DNA from: Acidimicrobiaceae bacterium
Lineage (GTDB): Bacteria > Actinomycetota > Acidimicrobiia > Acidimicrobiales > Ilumatobacteraceae
DNA: 64,000 nt
NCBI GenBank assembly: GCA_020637235.1
Contig: JACJWG010000001.1
Location: 310,001 to 374,000 of the forward strand
Reading direction: 5' to 3'
Position numbers and translations under genes: made by a program. The notes beneath the pieces were generated by a model, which was not told the DNA's origin, made no database searches, and worked only from the letters and a program-made list of their open reading frames with translations. Below are positions 1 through 7,497 of the stretch, one piece after another; within the stretch, counting starts at the first letter, position 1, and every line of letters begins with the position of its first letter.

Positions 1-455
1 GCGAGCGTGAACCGGTAGCCGGTCCAGGTGGAGTGCACGACCTCGAGGCACGCGAGCGCCTCGGCCACCGCCGCGCGCGCCTCGTCGCGTCCGACGGGGT
101 TGGTGCGCGCGTCGAGCGGCGCGCCGAGCCGTACCGCCAACTCGGCCTCCACCCGTGGCTGCACCAGACGGGCCGCCACCTCGCCGCCGTCGGGGAGCAG
201 CATCGTGTCGGTGAGCGGACCGAGGTTGGGGCGGTCGACACCCATCTGCTCGCGCATCACTGCCGACGTGTAGCCGAGCTTCCACCCGACCACGCGCTCG
301 CCCCCGGCCAGGCGCAGCGCCACGAGTCGCTGCTGCACGGCGTACGCGGTGGCCTCGTCGATCGCGCCCAGCGTGGCGTCGGCGTCGAGCGTCTCACCAT
401 CACGACGTGCTCGCGAGATGCGCGCCGCCGCGTCGTCGAGCCACGATGCATCCAT
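1..455 (-). CDS. 2-keto-4-pentenoate hydratase family protein (MhpD/FAH fold), 3' part outside window
   Basis: Read on the minus strand from an ATG at 455, the frame stays open to the window edge (151 codons). The product begins MDASWLDDAAARIS and contains the stretch GWKLGYTSAVMREQMGV followed by a GPLTD motif. This is the hallmark of 2-hydroxypenta-2,4-dienoate / 2-oxohept-3-enedioate hydratases, which add water to dienoates in aromatic meta-cleavage pathways. It continues through an acidic segment (EAELAVRLG) that resembles the metal-binding region of the family. The gene is incomplete, so the exact substrate cannot be told. It is divergent from the epimerase at 593. The start lacks a clear Shine-Dalgarno sequence. 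Confidence 0.8.
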   Translation of the reverse strand, partial: MDASWLDDAAARISRARRDGETLDADATLGAIDEATAYAVQQRLVALRLAGGERVVGWKLGYTSAVMREQMGVDRPNLGPLTDTMLLPDGGEVAARLVQPRVEAELAVRLGAPLDARTNPVGRDEARAAVAEALACLEVVHSTWTGYRFTL

Positions 456-592
456 GGTCGGCGACCGTACCTCGGGACGTCGTCGCGGTGCCGCGGCCCC
501 GTCCCGGCTACCGGAACGCTCAAGTCGGCACCCGTTCTTGACGATGTGAAGACGATTCGTGGCGACCGCCGTCGCCGGTTCGGAGGTCTCAC

Positions 593-1609
593 ATGCGTGC
601 GCTCGTCCTGGGTGGTTCGGTCTTCATCGGCCGGCAGCTCGTCGACACCCTGCTGCTGCGCGGCGACACCGTGACGGTGCTCAACCGCGGCGTCACCCCG
701 ACCGATCTGCCGGCGGAGGGTGTCGAGCGGCTGTACGCCGATCGCAACGACCTGGCGGGCATGGCCGCGGTGCTCGGCGACCGCACCTGGGACGCGGTCT
801 TCGACGTGTCGGGCTACGTGATGGTGGCGGGTCGTGTCCCGCCCGAACAGCACCTCGACCTGTTCCGCGATCGGTGCGATCACTACGTGTACGTCAGCTC
901 GATCATGGCGTACGACCAGACGATGATCGGGATCGCCCCGTGGTTCGAGGACTACCCGACCGACCGCTCCGGCATGCAGACCTACGGTGGGTTCAAGGCC
1001 GTGTTCGAGGCCGAGCTGCTGTCACGTTTCGAGCGCCAGCAGTTCCCGGCGACCGTCGTCCGGCCGGCGCACGTGTACGGACCGCGCAACAACATCTTCG
1101 ACATGGAGACGCCGATGTTCCTGCGGCTCGAACAGGGCCGGCCGATCCTGCTGCCGCACGCCGGACTCGTCACCGCGTCGTACGGCCACGTCGAGGACCT
1201 GTGCGAGCTGATGGTGTCGCTCGTCGGCAACCGCAAGGCGATGGGCGAGGTGTTCAACGTGTCCGCCGGTGCGGTCACCACCCGCCGGTACGTGGAGATC
1301 CTGGCCCGCATCGTCGGCAAGGAACCCGACATCGTCGAGGTGCCCGACGACCGGCTCTCCCAGTTGCCGCCCGGTGTGTTCGGCCACCTGTTCTCGTGGC
1401 GCCACCACGCGATCGTGTCGATCGACAAGGCGCGGCGGCTGCTCGACTTCGAACCCCGATACGACATCCGCGGTGGCCACCAGCACACGTACAAGTGGTA
1501 CCAGCACCGGGGCTACGACCTGGTCGACCGACCGCTCAGCGACCCGGTGTGGCGGGCGAGTTGGAACTTCGACGCCGAGGCAGCCGCCGCGGCGATGCTG
1601 CGCAGCTGA
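593..1609 (+). CDS. NAD-dependent epimerase/dehydratase family protein (extended SDR)
   Basis: 338 aa. The N-terminus MRALVLGGSVFIGRQL is a Rossmann dinucleotide-binding start of the variant GGxxFIG type found in atypical extended SDRs (isoflavone-reductase or CSP41-like), followed by a VLNRG segment. Later, VVRPAHVYGPRNN matches the substrate-side loop of sugar-nucleotide epimerases. The classical YxxxK pair is not clear: YGGFKAVFE around residue 127 could serve as Y-x3-K. The start is well supported by GGAGG 7 nt upstream of the ATG. It stands alone, convergent with the dehydrogenase at 1640. Substrate unknown; a nucleoside-diphosphate sugar is the family default. Confidence 0.78.
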   Translation: MRALVLGGSVFIGRQLVDTLLLRGDTVTVLNRGVTPTDLPAEGVERLYADRNDLAGMAAVLGDRTWDAVFDVSGYVMVAGRVPPEQHLDLFRDRCDHYVYVSSIMAYDQTMIGIAPWFEDYPTDRSGMQTYGGFKAVFEAELLSRFERQQFPATVVRPAHVYGPRNNIFDMETPMFLRLEQGRPILLPHAGLVTASYGHVEDLCELMVSLVGNRKAMGEVFNVSAGAVTTRRYVEILARIVGKEPDIVEVPDDRLSQLPPGVFGHLFSWRHHAIVSIDKARRLLDFEPRYDIRGGHQHTYKWYQHRGYDLVDRPLSDPVWRASWNFDAEAAAAAMLRS

Positions 1610-1639
1610 CGTCGGGTCGTCGCCGGCGTCCGGAGCCCG

Positions 1640-2614
1640 TCAACCGATCGGCGTGAGCGCCGTCTCGCCCGTCACCAACGCGAGTGCATTGCGCGCGGCC
1701 AGGACGGCCATCGCGGCCCGGGTCTCCTCCGTCGCCGAGCCGAGGTGCGGGATCAGCACCACGTCGTCGCGGCCGAGCAGTCCCTCGTGCACCTGTGGTT
1801 CGTGTTCGAACACGTCGAGGCCGGCGCCGGCGATGCGCCCCGCCTCCAAGGCGGTCACGAGCGCCGCTTCGTCCACCACGGCGCCTCGGGCGGTGTTCAC
1901 CAGGAACGCGCCCGGACGCATCGTCGCCAGCTCGGCCTCGCCGATCAGGTGCCGGGTCTCGGGTGTGAGCGGACAGTGCAACGACACGACGTCGCTCGTG
2001 GCGAGCAGCTCGTCGAGCGACACGTGGGCCGCACCGAGCTCGGCCGCGACCGCCGGATCGACGCGCCGGCGATTCGTGTAGGCGACCGACATGCCGAACG
2101 CCTGCGCCCGGCGGGCGAGGGCGGTGCCGATCTGGCCCATGCCGACCACCCCCAGCCGGCGTCCCTGCAGGCCGGTGCCGAGCATCATGGACATGCCCCA
2201 TCGCCACGGCTCACCCGACCGGACGAGCCGCTCGCCCTCACCGAGGCGCCGCGTGACCATCAGGATCAGCGCCATCGCCAGATCGGCGGTGGCGTCGGTG
2301 AGCACGCCGGGGGTGTTGGTGGCGGTCACCGCTCGCTCCCGGCACGCGGCGAGGTCGATGTTGTCGTGGCCGACGGCCACGTTGCACACCGCCCGCAGCT
2401 GCGGTCCGGCGGCGTCGAGCAGTTCGGCGTCCACCCGCTCGGTGAGCAACGTCACGAGCGCGTCCGCGCCGACGACTCGCCGGAGCAACTCGTCGCGCGG
2501 CATCGGGTCGTCCTCGATCCAGGCGTCGACGTCGTGACCGGCCGCCCGCAGCAGCTCGACGCCCGGTTCGGGGATCCGGCCGGTGACCACGACGCGACCT
2601 CGTCGCCCGGTCAC
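1640..2614 (-). CDS. D-2-hydroxyacid dehydrogenase (glyoxylate/hydroxypyruvate reductase-like)
   Basis: 324 aa, GTG start. It carries the full signature of NAD(P)-dependent D-2-hydroxyacid dehydrogenases: VVGMGQIGTALARRAQAFGM (GxGxxG nucleotide site), LHCPLTPETRHLIG, NTARGAVVDE with the substrate-binding Arg, DVFEHEP with the catalytic Glu and PHLGSATEETR with the catalytic His. Such enzymes reduce glyoxylate or hydroxypyruvate to glycolate or D-glycerate in the cytoplasm. Its start overlaps the RidA stop by 4 nt (GTGA), so the two are translationally coupled, probably in one operon with the GNAT gene at 3095. The exact 2-oxoacid is not decided by the sequence. Confidence 0.88.
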   Translation of the reverse strand: MTGRRGRVVVTGRIPEPGVELLRAAGHDVDAWIEDDPMPRDELLRRVVGADALVTLLTERVDAELLDAAGPQLRAVCNVAVGHDNIDLAACRERAVTATNTPGVLTDATADLAMALILMVTRRLGEGERLVRSGEPWRWGMSMMLGTGLQGRRLGVVGMGQIGTALARRAQAFGMSVAYTNRRRVDPAVAAELGAAHVSLDELLATSDVVSLHCPLTPETRHLIGEAELATMRPGAFLVNTARGAVVDEAALVTALEAGRIAGAGLDVFEHEPQVHEGLLGRDDVVLIPHLGSATEETRAAMAVLAARNALALVTGETALTPIG

Positions 2615-3084
2615 GGCCGGATCTGCACGATCGCCTCGATCTCGACGCAGATGTCGAACGGCAGCTCGGCGACACCGATCGCCGATCGTGCCGCGCGCCC
2701 GGCCTCACCGAACACCTCGATGAACAGCTCGGAGCACCCGTCGATCACGGCGGGGGTGTTGGTGAAGCCCGGCGCGGTGTTCACCATGCCGAGCAGCTTC
2801 ACCACCCGCACCACTCGGTCGAGCGACCCGATCTCGCCGCGGAGCCGGGTGAGCAATTGCACACCGGTGAGCCGGGCGGCTCTCCGTGCCTCGGCGAGCG
2901 ACACGGTGCCACCTTGATCGGTGCCGACCTTGCCGGTGACGTACCCGCCACCCGGCCGTGCCGGACCGCTGCCGGACAGGTACACGAGGTCCCCCGAGGT
3001 CACCGCCGGTACGTACAGGCCGGCCGGGGGGCTGTCCTCCGGTAACTCGATCCCCAACTCCACCAGTCGCGCCTCGGCATCCAT
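2611..3084 (-). CDS. RidA family protein (YjgF/YER057c/UK114)
   Basis: 157 aa. The sequence follows the RidA fold: an N-terminal VYLSGSGP strand, a central segment ending RVVRVVKLLGMVNTAPGF, and C-terminal SAIGVAELPFDICVEIEAIVQI. RidA proteins hydrolyse reactive enamine/imine intermediates released by PLP enzymes. This member resembles the longer subfamily whose usual catalytic Arg segment (RxxVxVAxLP) reads ARSAIGVAELP, so the key Arg may be present at that site. Start ATG at 3084 follows a purine-rich stretch. It is coupled to the downstream dehydrogenase by a 4-nt overlap and lies 10 bp after the GNAT gene. The specific substrate is unknown. Confidence 0.85.
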   Translation of the reverse strand: MDAEARLVELGIELPEDSPPAGLYVPAVTSGDLVYLSGSGPARPGGGYVTGKVGTDQGGTVSLAEARRAARLTGVQLLTRLRGEIGSLDRVVRVVKLLGMVNTAPGFTNTPAVIDGCSELFIEVFGEAGRAARSAIGVAELPFDICVEIEAIVQIRP

Positions 3085-3094
3085 CCCCGCATCC

Positions 3095-3571
3095 TCACCT
3101 CGGCACGTGCGCCGTGTCGAGCGTCAATGCCATCCTCGGTGCCGGACCGCCCGGTGTGTCGGCCTGTCCGACGGGGACGAATCCGACGGCCTCGTAGAAC
3201 CCGAGCGCGTTCGGGTTGGCCGTCACGTCGAGCACCGTCGCCCCGTCGCCCGACGCCCGGCCGGCGACGGCGGCGACCAACGCGCGGCCGATCCCACCCC
3301 CCATCCGGTCGGGGAGCACGAACAGGTCCTCGAGCTCGCTGCGTCCGGCGACGGGACGCGCGCACGACGCGAAACCCAGCACCGCGCCGTCGCGCTCGGC
3401 GACCGTGGTGCGTCGGGCCAACAGTCCGACGCCGTCGATCTCGAGGTACGCCGGTCGCTCGAGCAGCCACTGGCGGGTGTCGTCCCAGTGCAGCGACGCC
3501 GCCCGGTACACCAGGGCGATCGCGGGAAGGTCGGCCTCCGTGGCGGGTCGCAGATGCGGTCGGTCGGTCAC
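3095..3571 (-). CDS. GNAT family N-acetyltransferase
   Basis: About 158 aa from the GTG at 3571. Another in-frame GTG at 3589 would add 6 residues; neither has a strong Shine-Dalgarno sequence. The product has the GNAT order: LRPATEADLPAIALVY at the N-terminus, SELEDLFVLPDRMGGGIGRALV (motif A, with R-x-x-G-x-G for acetyl-CoA) in the middle and NPNALGFYEAVGFVPVG (motif B) near the C-terminus. It transfers an acyl group from acyl-CoA to an amine that cannot be told from the sequence. It is first in a minus-strand operon with RidA and the dehydrogenase. Its promoter must lie in or near the tuf upstream region, which it faces divergently. A much longer frame upstream runs antisense through tuf and is spurious. 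Confidence 0.8.
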   Translation of the reverse strand: MTDRPHLRPATEADLPAIALVYRAASLHWDDTRQWLLERPAYLEIDGVGLLARRTTVAERDGAVLGFASCARPVAGRSELEDLFVLPDRMGGGIGRALVAAVAGRASGDGATVLDVTANPNALGFYEAVGFVPVGQADTPGGPAPRMALTLDTAHVPR

Positions 3572-3628
3572 ACCGGCATGATGTCGCACGACCGGCCCGA
3601 CGGACGGGTGTTTTCCCTGGCGAGTCGC

Positions 3629-3634
3629 TACACT
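3629..3634 (+). promoter_or_regulatory. Candidate -10 box (TACACT) for tuf-rpsJ
   Basis: TACACT fits the actinobacterial TANNNT -10 pattern and lies 48 nt before the tuf ATG, giving a leader of about 42 nt with GGAG at 3673-3676 as ribosome binding site. No convincing -35 element is at 17-18 bp. Existence of a promoter here is inferred because the upstream gene is divergent. Confidence 0.45.
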
Positions 3635-3682
3635 CGCTGCGTTCTTTGACAACCCACTGGATCCCGAGCAACGGAGATTTTC

Positions 3683-4867
3683 ATGAGCAAGGCCAAGTTC
3701 GAGCGTACGAAGCCGCATGTCAACATCGGCACGATGGGTCATATCGACCACGGCAAGACCACTTTGACGGCTGCGATTTCGAAGACGTTGGCGGATCGTG
3801 GGTTGGCGCAGTACACGCCGTTCGATCAGATCGACAAGGCGCCGGAGGAGAAGGCGCGTGGGATCACGATCTCGATCGCGCACATCGAGTACGAGACGGC
3901 GCATCGTCATTATGCGCATGTCGACATGCCGGGTCATGCGGATTACATCAAGAACATGATCACGGGTGCGGCGCAGGTGGATGGCGCGATCTTGGTGGTC
4001 GCGGCGACGGATGGTCCGATGCCGCAGACGCGTGAGCATGTGTTGTTGGCGCGTCAGGTGGGTGTGCCGTACATCGTGGTGGCGTTGAACAAGGCTGACA
4101 TGGTGGAGGATGAGGAGTTGCTCGAGTTGGTGGAGCTCGAGGTGCGTGAGCTGCTGAACGAGTACGAGTTCCCTGGTGATGATGCGCCGGTGGTGCGTGT
4201 CTCGGCGTTGAAGGCGCTGGAGGGTGATTCGGGTTGGCAGGACAAGGTGATGGAGTTGATGGAGGCGTGTGACACGGCGATCCCGGAGCCGGCGCGTGAT
4301 CTGGACAAGCCGTTCTTGATGCCGATCGAGGATGTGTTCACGATCACGGGTCGTGGGACGGTGGTGACGGGCAAGGTGGAGCAGGGCAAGGTCCACACGG
4401 GTGACGAGATCGAGATCGTTGGTTTGCGGGCGACGCAGAAGACGACGTGTACGGGTGTGGAGATGTTCCGCAAGTTGCTCGATGAGGGGCAGGCGGGTGA
4501 CAACATCGGTGCGTTGTTGCGTGGGACGAAGAAGGACGAGGTGGAGCGTGGGCAGGTGTTGTGCAAGCCCGGCAGCATCACGCCGCACACGAATTTCGAG
4601 GGTCAGGTGTATGTGTTGACCTCGGGTGAGGGTGGTCGTCACAAGCCGTTCTTCAACAATTATCGGCCGCAGTTCTTCTTCCGGACGACGGATGTCACGG
4701 GCACGATCCAGTTGCCGGAGGGCACGGAGATGGTGATGCCGGGTGACAACGTGACGATCACGGTGGAGCTGGGCAAGCCGATCGCGATGGACGAGGGCCT
4801 GCGCTTCGCGATCCGCGAGGGTGGCCGTACCGTGGGCGCCGGCCGCGTCACCAAGATCACCAAGTGA
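3683..4867 (+). CDS. tuf: Translation elongation factor EF-Tu
   Basis: 394 aa, full length for EF-Tu, the GTPase that delivers aminoacyl-tRNA to the ribosome. Motifs: G1 GHIDHGKTT (19-27), switch I EKARGITI (57-64), G3 DMPGH (81-85; E. coli has DCPGH), G4 NKAD (136-139), then domains II and III with TGRGTVVTG and RFAIREGGRTVGAGRVTKI at the C-terminus. Shine-Dalgarno GGAG precedes the ATG. rpsJ follows after 26 nt, but fusA, rpsG and rpsL, normally upstream, are absent here. Codon use is odd. From about 3,700 to 4,790 it favours TTG, CGT, GGT, GTG and GAT, then switches abruptly to the C-ending codons used by neighbouring ribosomal genes. Confidence 0.98.
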   Translation: MSKAKFERTKPHVNIGTMGHIDHGKTTLTAAISKTLADRGLAQYTPFDQIDKAPEEKARGITISIAHIEYETAHRHYAHVDMPGHADYIKNMITGAAQVDGAILVVAATDGPMPQTREHVLLARQVGVPYIVVALNKADMVEDEELLELVELEVRELLNEYEFPGDDAPVVRVSALKALEGDSGWQDKVMELMEACDTAIPEPARDLDKPFLMPIEDVFTITGRGTVVTGKVEQGKVHTGDEIEIVGLRATQKTTCTGVEMFRKLLDEGQAGDNIGALLRGTKKDEVERGQVLCKPGSITPHTNFEGQVYVLTSGEGGRHKPFFNNYRPQFFFRTTDVTGTIQLPEGTEMVMPGDNVTITVELGKPIAMDEGLRFAIREGGRTVGAGRVTKITK

Positions 4868-4893
4868 TCTGACGGACGACGAGGAGACACCCC

Positions 4894-5211
4894 ATGGCCC
4901 AGTCCAGCATCCGCATTCGCCTGAAGGCGTTCGACCACGAGATCATCGACCAGTCGACCCGCAAGATCGTCGAGACGGTGACCCGCACGAACGCCACCAT
5001 CCGTGGCCCGATCCCGCTGCCGACCGACAAGCACCGCTACACGGTCATCCGCGGCCCGCACATCGACAAGGACTCCCGCGAGCACTTCGAGATGCGCGTC
5101 CACACGCGGCTCATCGACATCGTCGACCCGAACGCGAAGACGATCGACAGCCTGCAGCGCATCGAGCTGCCGGCCGGTGTCGACATCGAGATCAAGATCC
5201 AGAGCGCCTGA
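4894..5211 (+). CDS. rpsJ: 30S ribosomal protein S10 (uS10)
   Basis: 105 aa, normal length. Contains IRIRLKAFDHEIID at the N-terminus, RGPIPLPTDKHRYTVIRGPHIDKDSREHFEMRVH in pieces across the centre and the C-terminal strand GVDIEIKI, all typical of S10, a 3' domain head protein of the 30S subunit that also acts in transcription antitermination with NusB. A GAGGAG ribosome binding site precedes the ATG. It normally opens the S10 operon and is followed by rplC. Here a strong hairpin at 5256 and then unrelated genes follow, and rplC lies 28 kb away. Confidence 0.98.
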   Translation: MAQSSIRIRLKAFDHEIIDQSTRKIVETVTRTNATIRGPIPLPTDKHRYTVIRGPHIDKDSREHFEMRVHTRLIDIVDPNAKTIDSLQRIELPAGVDIEIKIQSA

Positions 5212-5255
5212 TCGTCGCTGCCGAACGGCAGCACGCACCAGACGAGTTCGACGAG

Positions 5256-5282
5256 ACGAGGCGGCCCGCCGGGCCGCCTCGT
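5256..5282 (+). terminator. Perfect 12-bp hairpin after rpsJ
   Basis: Arms ACGAGGCGGCCC (5256-5267) and GGGCCGCCTCGT (5271-5282) pair perfectly around a GCC loop, 45 nt after the rpsJ stop. No T-tract follows, as is common for high-GC actinobacterial terminators. It would close the tuf-rpsJ transcription unit. Confidence 0.75.
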
Positions 5283-5354
5283 CCGCGTCCCGGGCCACCG
5301 GCGCGGGGTGCGTTTGAGGCATCCGGCCCATCGCCGACGCCGGCGGAGCCTGCG

Positions 5355-5360
5355 TACAGT
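5355..5360 (+). promoter_or_regulatory. Candidate -10 box (TACAGT) for the S1C protease, near-leaderless
   Basis: TACAGT ends 10 nt before the ATG at 5371, so transcription would begin at or just before the start codon. No good -35 is seen. The lack of a Shine-Dalgarno sequence before that ATG supports leaderless or near-leaderless initiation. Confidence 0.4.
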
Positions 5361-5370
5361 CGTCGACGAG

Positions 5371-6597
5371 ATGGCGGACATCGACCTGGCAGACCTCGGC
5401 GCGGCGCGCCTGCACGCGACGTTCGACACGACGCACGACGTGCCGTCACCCCGTGCATCATCCGTCGCGTCACCTGCGTCGTCACCCGTCATGCCGGCCG
5501 GACGGCGCCGGCCGAACCACCGGGTGCGCGGCGTCGGCGCCGGCATCGTGCTCGCGTGCGGTGTGGCCGGCTTCGTCGGCGCCTGGTTCGGGGCCGAGCT
5601 GGCTCGCAGTCGCGACGCCGCGCCCCGCCGGCCATCGACACTCGGGCTGGAGGTCGCCGCACCGCGAGACGTCGCACCGCCCACGTTCGCGACGGTCGAC
5701 ATCGCCGACGTCGCTGCACGGATCGGTCCGAGCGTCGTCGCGATCCAGCGCCCCCTCGGCGTCGGTGGCGCCGGCGAGTCCTCCGGGACCGGCGTCGTCG
5801 TCACCCGGGACGGCGAGATCGTCACGAACGCGCATGTCGTCGGTGACGCCGACGTGGTGAACGTCCGCCTGCCGGGGGAGAGCGAGCCCCGACCGGGTGC
5901 GGTGCTCGCCGCGGACCCGGCCAACGACCTCGCCCTCGTCCGGATCGACGCCCACGACCTCGAGCCGGCGGTGTTCGCCGCGCCCGACGACCTCCGCGTC
6001 GGCGACGACGTGGTCGCCGTCGGCTTCTCGCTCGGGCTCGACGGCGACCCGAGCGTGACCCGGGGGATCGTCGCCGCCCTCGACCGTTCGCTCACCACCG
6101 GCAACGGTGTGCTGAACGGGCTCGTGCAGACCGATGCGGCGATCTCCTCGGGCAACTCCGGTGGGCCACTGGTCGATGCGGCCGGTCGGGTGGTGGGGAT
6201 CACGACGGCCATCGCCTACGGCTACGCCGACACGGCGGCCAACAGCGTCGGCTTCGCGATCTCCGTCGCCGAACTGCTGCCCGAGCTCGCCGCCCTTCGG
6301 GACGCGGCGCTCGGCGCCGTCGTGCCCGACGGCTACCTCGGTGTGGGGCTCGCACCCCGCCGCGACGGCGGCCTCGGTGCGACGATCGTGCAGATCGAAG
6401 CCGGTTCGCCCGCCGATCTCGGCGGGTTGCTCGTCGACGACGTCGTCGTCGGACTCGACGGCGCGGCCGTGCTCGGTGACGCGGACCTGATGGCCGCCGT
6501 CCGCGACCGACGGCCCGGCGAGCTGGTCGTGGTCGACATCGTCCGTGACGGCGGGCGTGCACAGCGGACGGTCGTCCTCGGTGCGCGTGCCGACTGA
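5371..6597 (+). CDS. Membrane-anchored S1C serine protease with PDZ domain (HtrA/DegP-like)
   Basis: 408 aa from ATG 5371; an upstream GTG at 5308 would add 21 Arg-rich residues and is less likely. Order: a short cytoplasmic N-terminus, one membrane segment (about 53-75, GVGAGIVLACGVAGFVGAWF), a trypsin-like domain with the triad His155 (TNAHVVG), Asp186 (NDLALVR) and Ser263 (SSGNSGGPLVD), then a C-terminal PDZ domain (about 310-405, GYLGVGLAP ... GSPADLGGLLVDDVV). Such proteases act outside the membrane in envelope protein quality control or signalling. The gene sits alone between the tuf-rpsJ terminator and the rfbF promoter. A 16-bp tandem duplication spans its stop codon. Confidence 0.92.
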   Translation: MADIDLADLGAARLHATFDTTHDVPSPRASSVASPASSPVMPAGRRRPNHRVRGVGAGIVLACGVAGFVGAWFGAELARSRDAAPRRPSTLGLEVAAPRDVAPPTFATVDIADVAARIGPSVVAIQRPLGVGGAGESSGTGVVVTRDGEIVTNAHVVGDADVVNVRLPGESEPRPGAVLAADPANDLALVRIDAHDLEPAVFAAPDDLRVGDDVVAVGFSLGLDGDPSVTRGIVAALDRSLTTGNGVLNGLVQTDAAISSGNSGGPLVDAAGRVVGITTAIAYGYADTAANSVGFAISVAELLPELAALRDAALGAVVPDGYLGVGLAPRRDGGLGATIVQIEAGSPADLGGLLVDDVVVGLDGAAVLGDADLMAAVRDRRPGELVVVDIVRDGGRAQRTVVLGARAD

Positions 6598-6614
6598 CGC
6601 GCGTGCCGACCGAC
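6583..6614. repeat. 16-bp tandem duplication across a stop codon
   Basis: Two head-to-tail copies (6583-6598, 6599-6614) of GCGCGTGCCGACYGAC differ at one base. The first copy contains the protease stop codon. Similar short tandem repeats sit just after other genes in this window (13113, 16135, 26257, 52139). Confidence 0.8.
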
Positions 6615-6649
6615 CCATGTGCACGGGCCGCGATGATCCGTTCGCCTCA

Positions 6650-6678
6650 TTGTCCGCGGCGGCTCGAGTTCGTAGCGT
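6650..6678 (+). promoter_or_regulatory. Promoter for rfbF (TTGTCC-N17-TAGCGT)
   Basis: TTGTCC at 6650-6655 and TAGCGT at 6673-6678 are separated by 17 bp, a good sigma-70-type arrangement. Predicted transcription start is near 6685, leaving a leader of about 40 nt with GGGAG before the rfbF ATG. Confidence 0.65.
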
Positions 6679-6723
6679 GGTGATCCGATGCGCACGTCGT
6701 GCGCGACAGACCTGGGAGCGTTC

Positions 6724-7497
6724 ATGAAAGCTGTGATCCTGGCGGGCGGCCTCGGCACGCGGTTGAGCGAGGAGACGTCCGTGCGTCCGAAGCCGATGGT
6801 GGAGATCGGCGGGATGCCGGTGCTGTGGCACATCATGAAGATCTACAGCTCGCACGGCATCAACGACTTCGTCGTCTGCTGCGGCTACAAGGGCAACGTG
6901 ATCAAGGAGTGGTTCGCGAACTACTACCTCAGCCTGAGCGACGTCACCTTCGACCTCGGCAAGAACACCGTCGAGCACCACGCCGGCCGCGCCGAACCCT
7001 GGCGGGTGACGCTGGTCGACACGGGTGTGCACTCCATGACCGGTGGTCGTCTGAGGCGTGTGCGCGATCACGTCGGCGACGAGACGTTCTGCCTCACCTA
7101 CGGCGACGGCGTGTCCGACGTCGACATCTCCGGATCGATCGACTTCCACCGTGCGCACGGCAAGGAGGCGACGATGACCGCGGTGCAGCCTCCGGGCCGC
7201 TTCGGTGCGCTCGTGCTGCACGAGGGCGAGACCGACGTGCAGAGCTTCAGCGAGAAGCCGGCCGGCGACGGGGCCTTCATCAACGGCGGCTTCTTCGTGC
7301 TCGAGCCGACGGTGTTCGACCGGATCGAGGGCGACAGCACCGTCTGGGAGCAGGAACCGCTGCGCGGTCTCGCCCGCGACGGTGAACTGCAGGCCTTCCG
7401 GCACCTCGGTTTCTGGCAGCCGATGGACACCTTGCGCGACAAGCAGCTGCTCGAGGAGTTGTGGGAGGGCGGCGACGCCCCCTGGAAGCGTTGGTGA
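6724..7497 (+). CDS. rfbF: Glucose-1-phosphate cytidylyltransferase
   Basis: 257 aa. It makes CDP-glucose from CTP and glucose 1-phosphate, the first step to CDP-deoxysugars. The N-terminus MKAVILAGGLGTRLSEETSVRPKPM is the nucleotidyltransferase signature with the catalytic Arg and Lys. VCCGYKGNVIKEWF, a YGDGVSDVD metal site and FINGGFFVLEP are typical of RfbF. The C-terminus WQPMDTLRDKQLLEELW is also diagnostic. The ATG at 6724 is chosen because it starts the conserved fold and has GGGAG upstream; an in-frame ATG at 6688 would add an unconserved 12-residue tail. The gene converges on the minus-strand CDP-sugar genes with zero spacing at 7497/7498. Confidence 0.95.
   Translation: MKAVILAGGLGTRLSEETSVRPKPMVEIGGMPVLWHIMKIYSSHGINDFVVCCGYKGNVIKEWFANYYLSLSDVTFDLGKNTVEHHAGRAEPWRVTLVDTGVHSMTGGRLRRVRDHVGDETFCLTYGDGVSDVDISGSIDFHRAHGKEATMTAVQPPGRFGALVLHEGETDVQSFSEKPAGDGAFINGGFFVLEPTVFDRIEGDSTVWEQEPLRGLARDGELQAFRHLGFWQPMDTLRDKQLLEELWEGGDAPWKRW

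Noticed and set aside
538..543. TTGACG as a -35 for the 593 epimerase
   Set aside because: No matching -10 box at 16-19 bp.
3646..3651. TTGACA, a perfect -35 consensus, upstream of tuf
   Set aside because: No TANNNT box lies 16-19 bp downstream (the region reads into the ribosome binding site); it falls in the likely tuf leader.
3095..4642. A 515-aa minus-strand frame running through tuf
   Set aside because: Only its last 158 codons are a real GNAT gene. The upstream part is antisense to EF-Tu and rich in His/Arg/Leu, as expected of a shadow frame.
5308..5370. Upstream GTG start for the S1C protease
   Set aside because: Would add an Arg/His-rich stretch without family support and lies upstream of the -10 candidate; no ribosome binding site.
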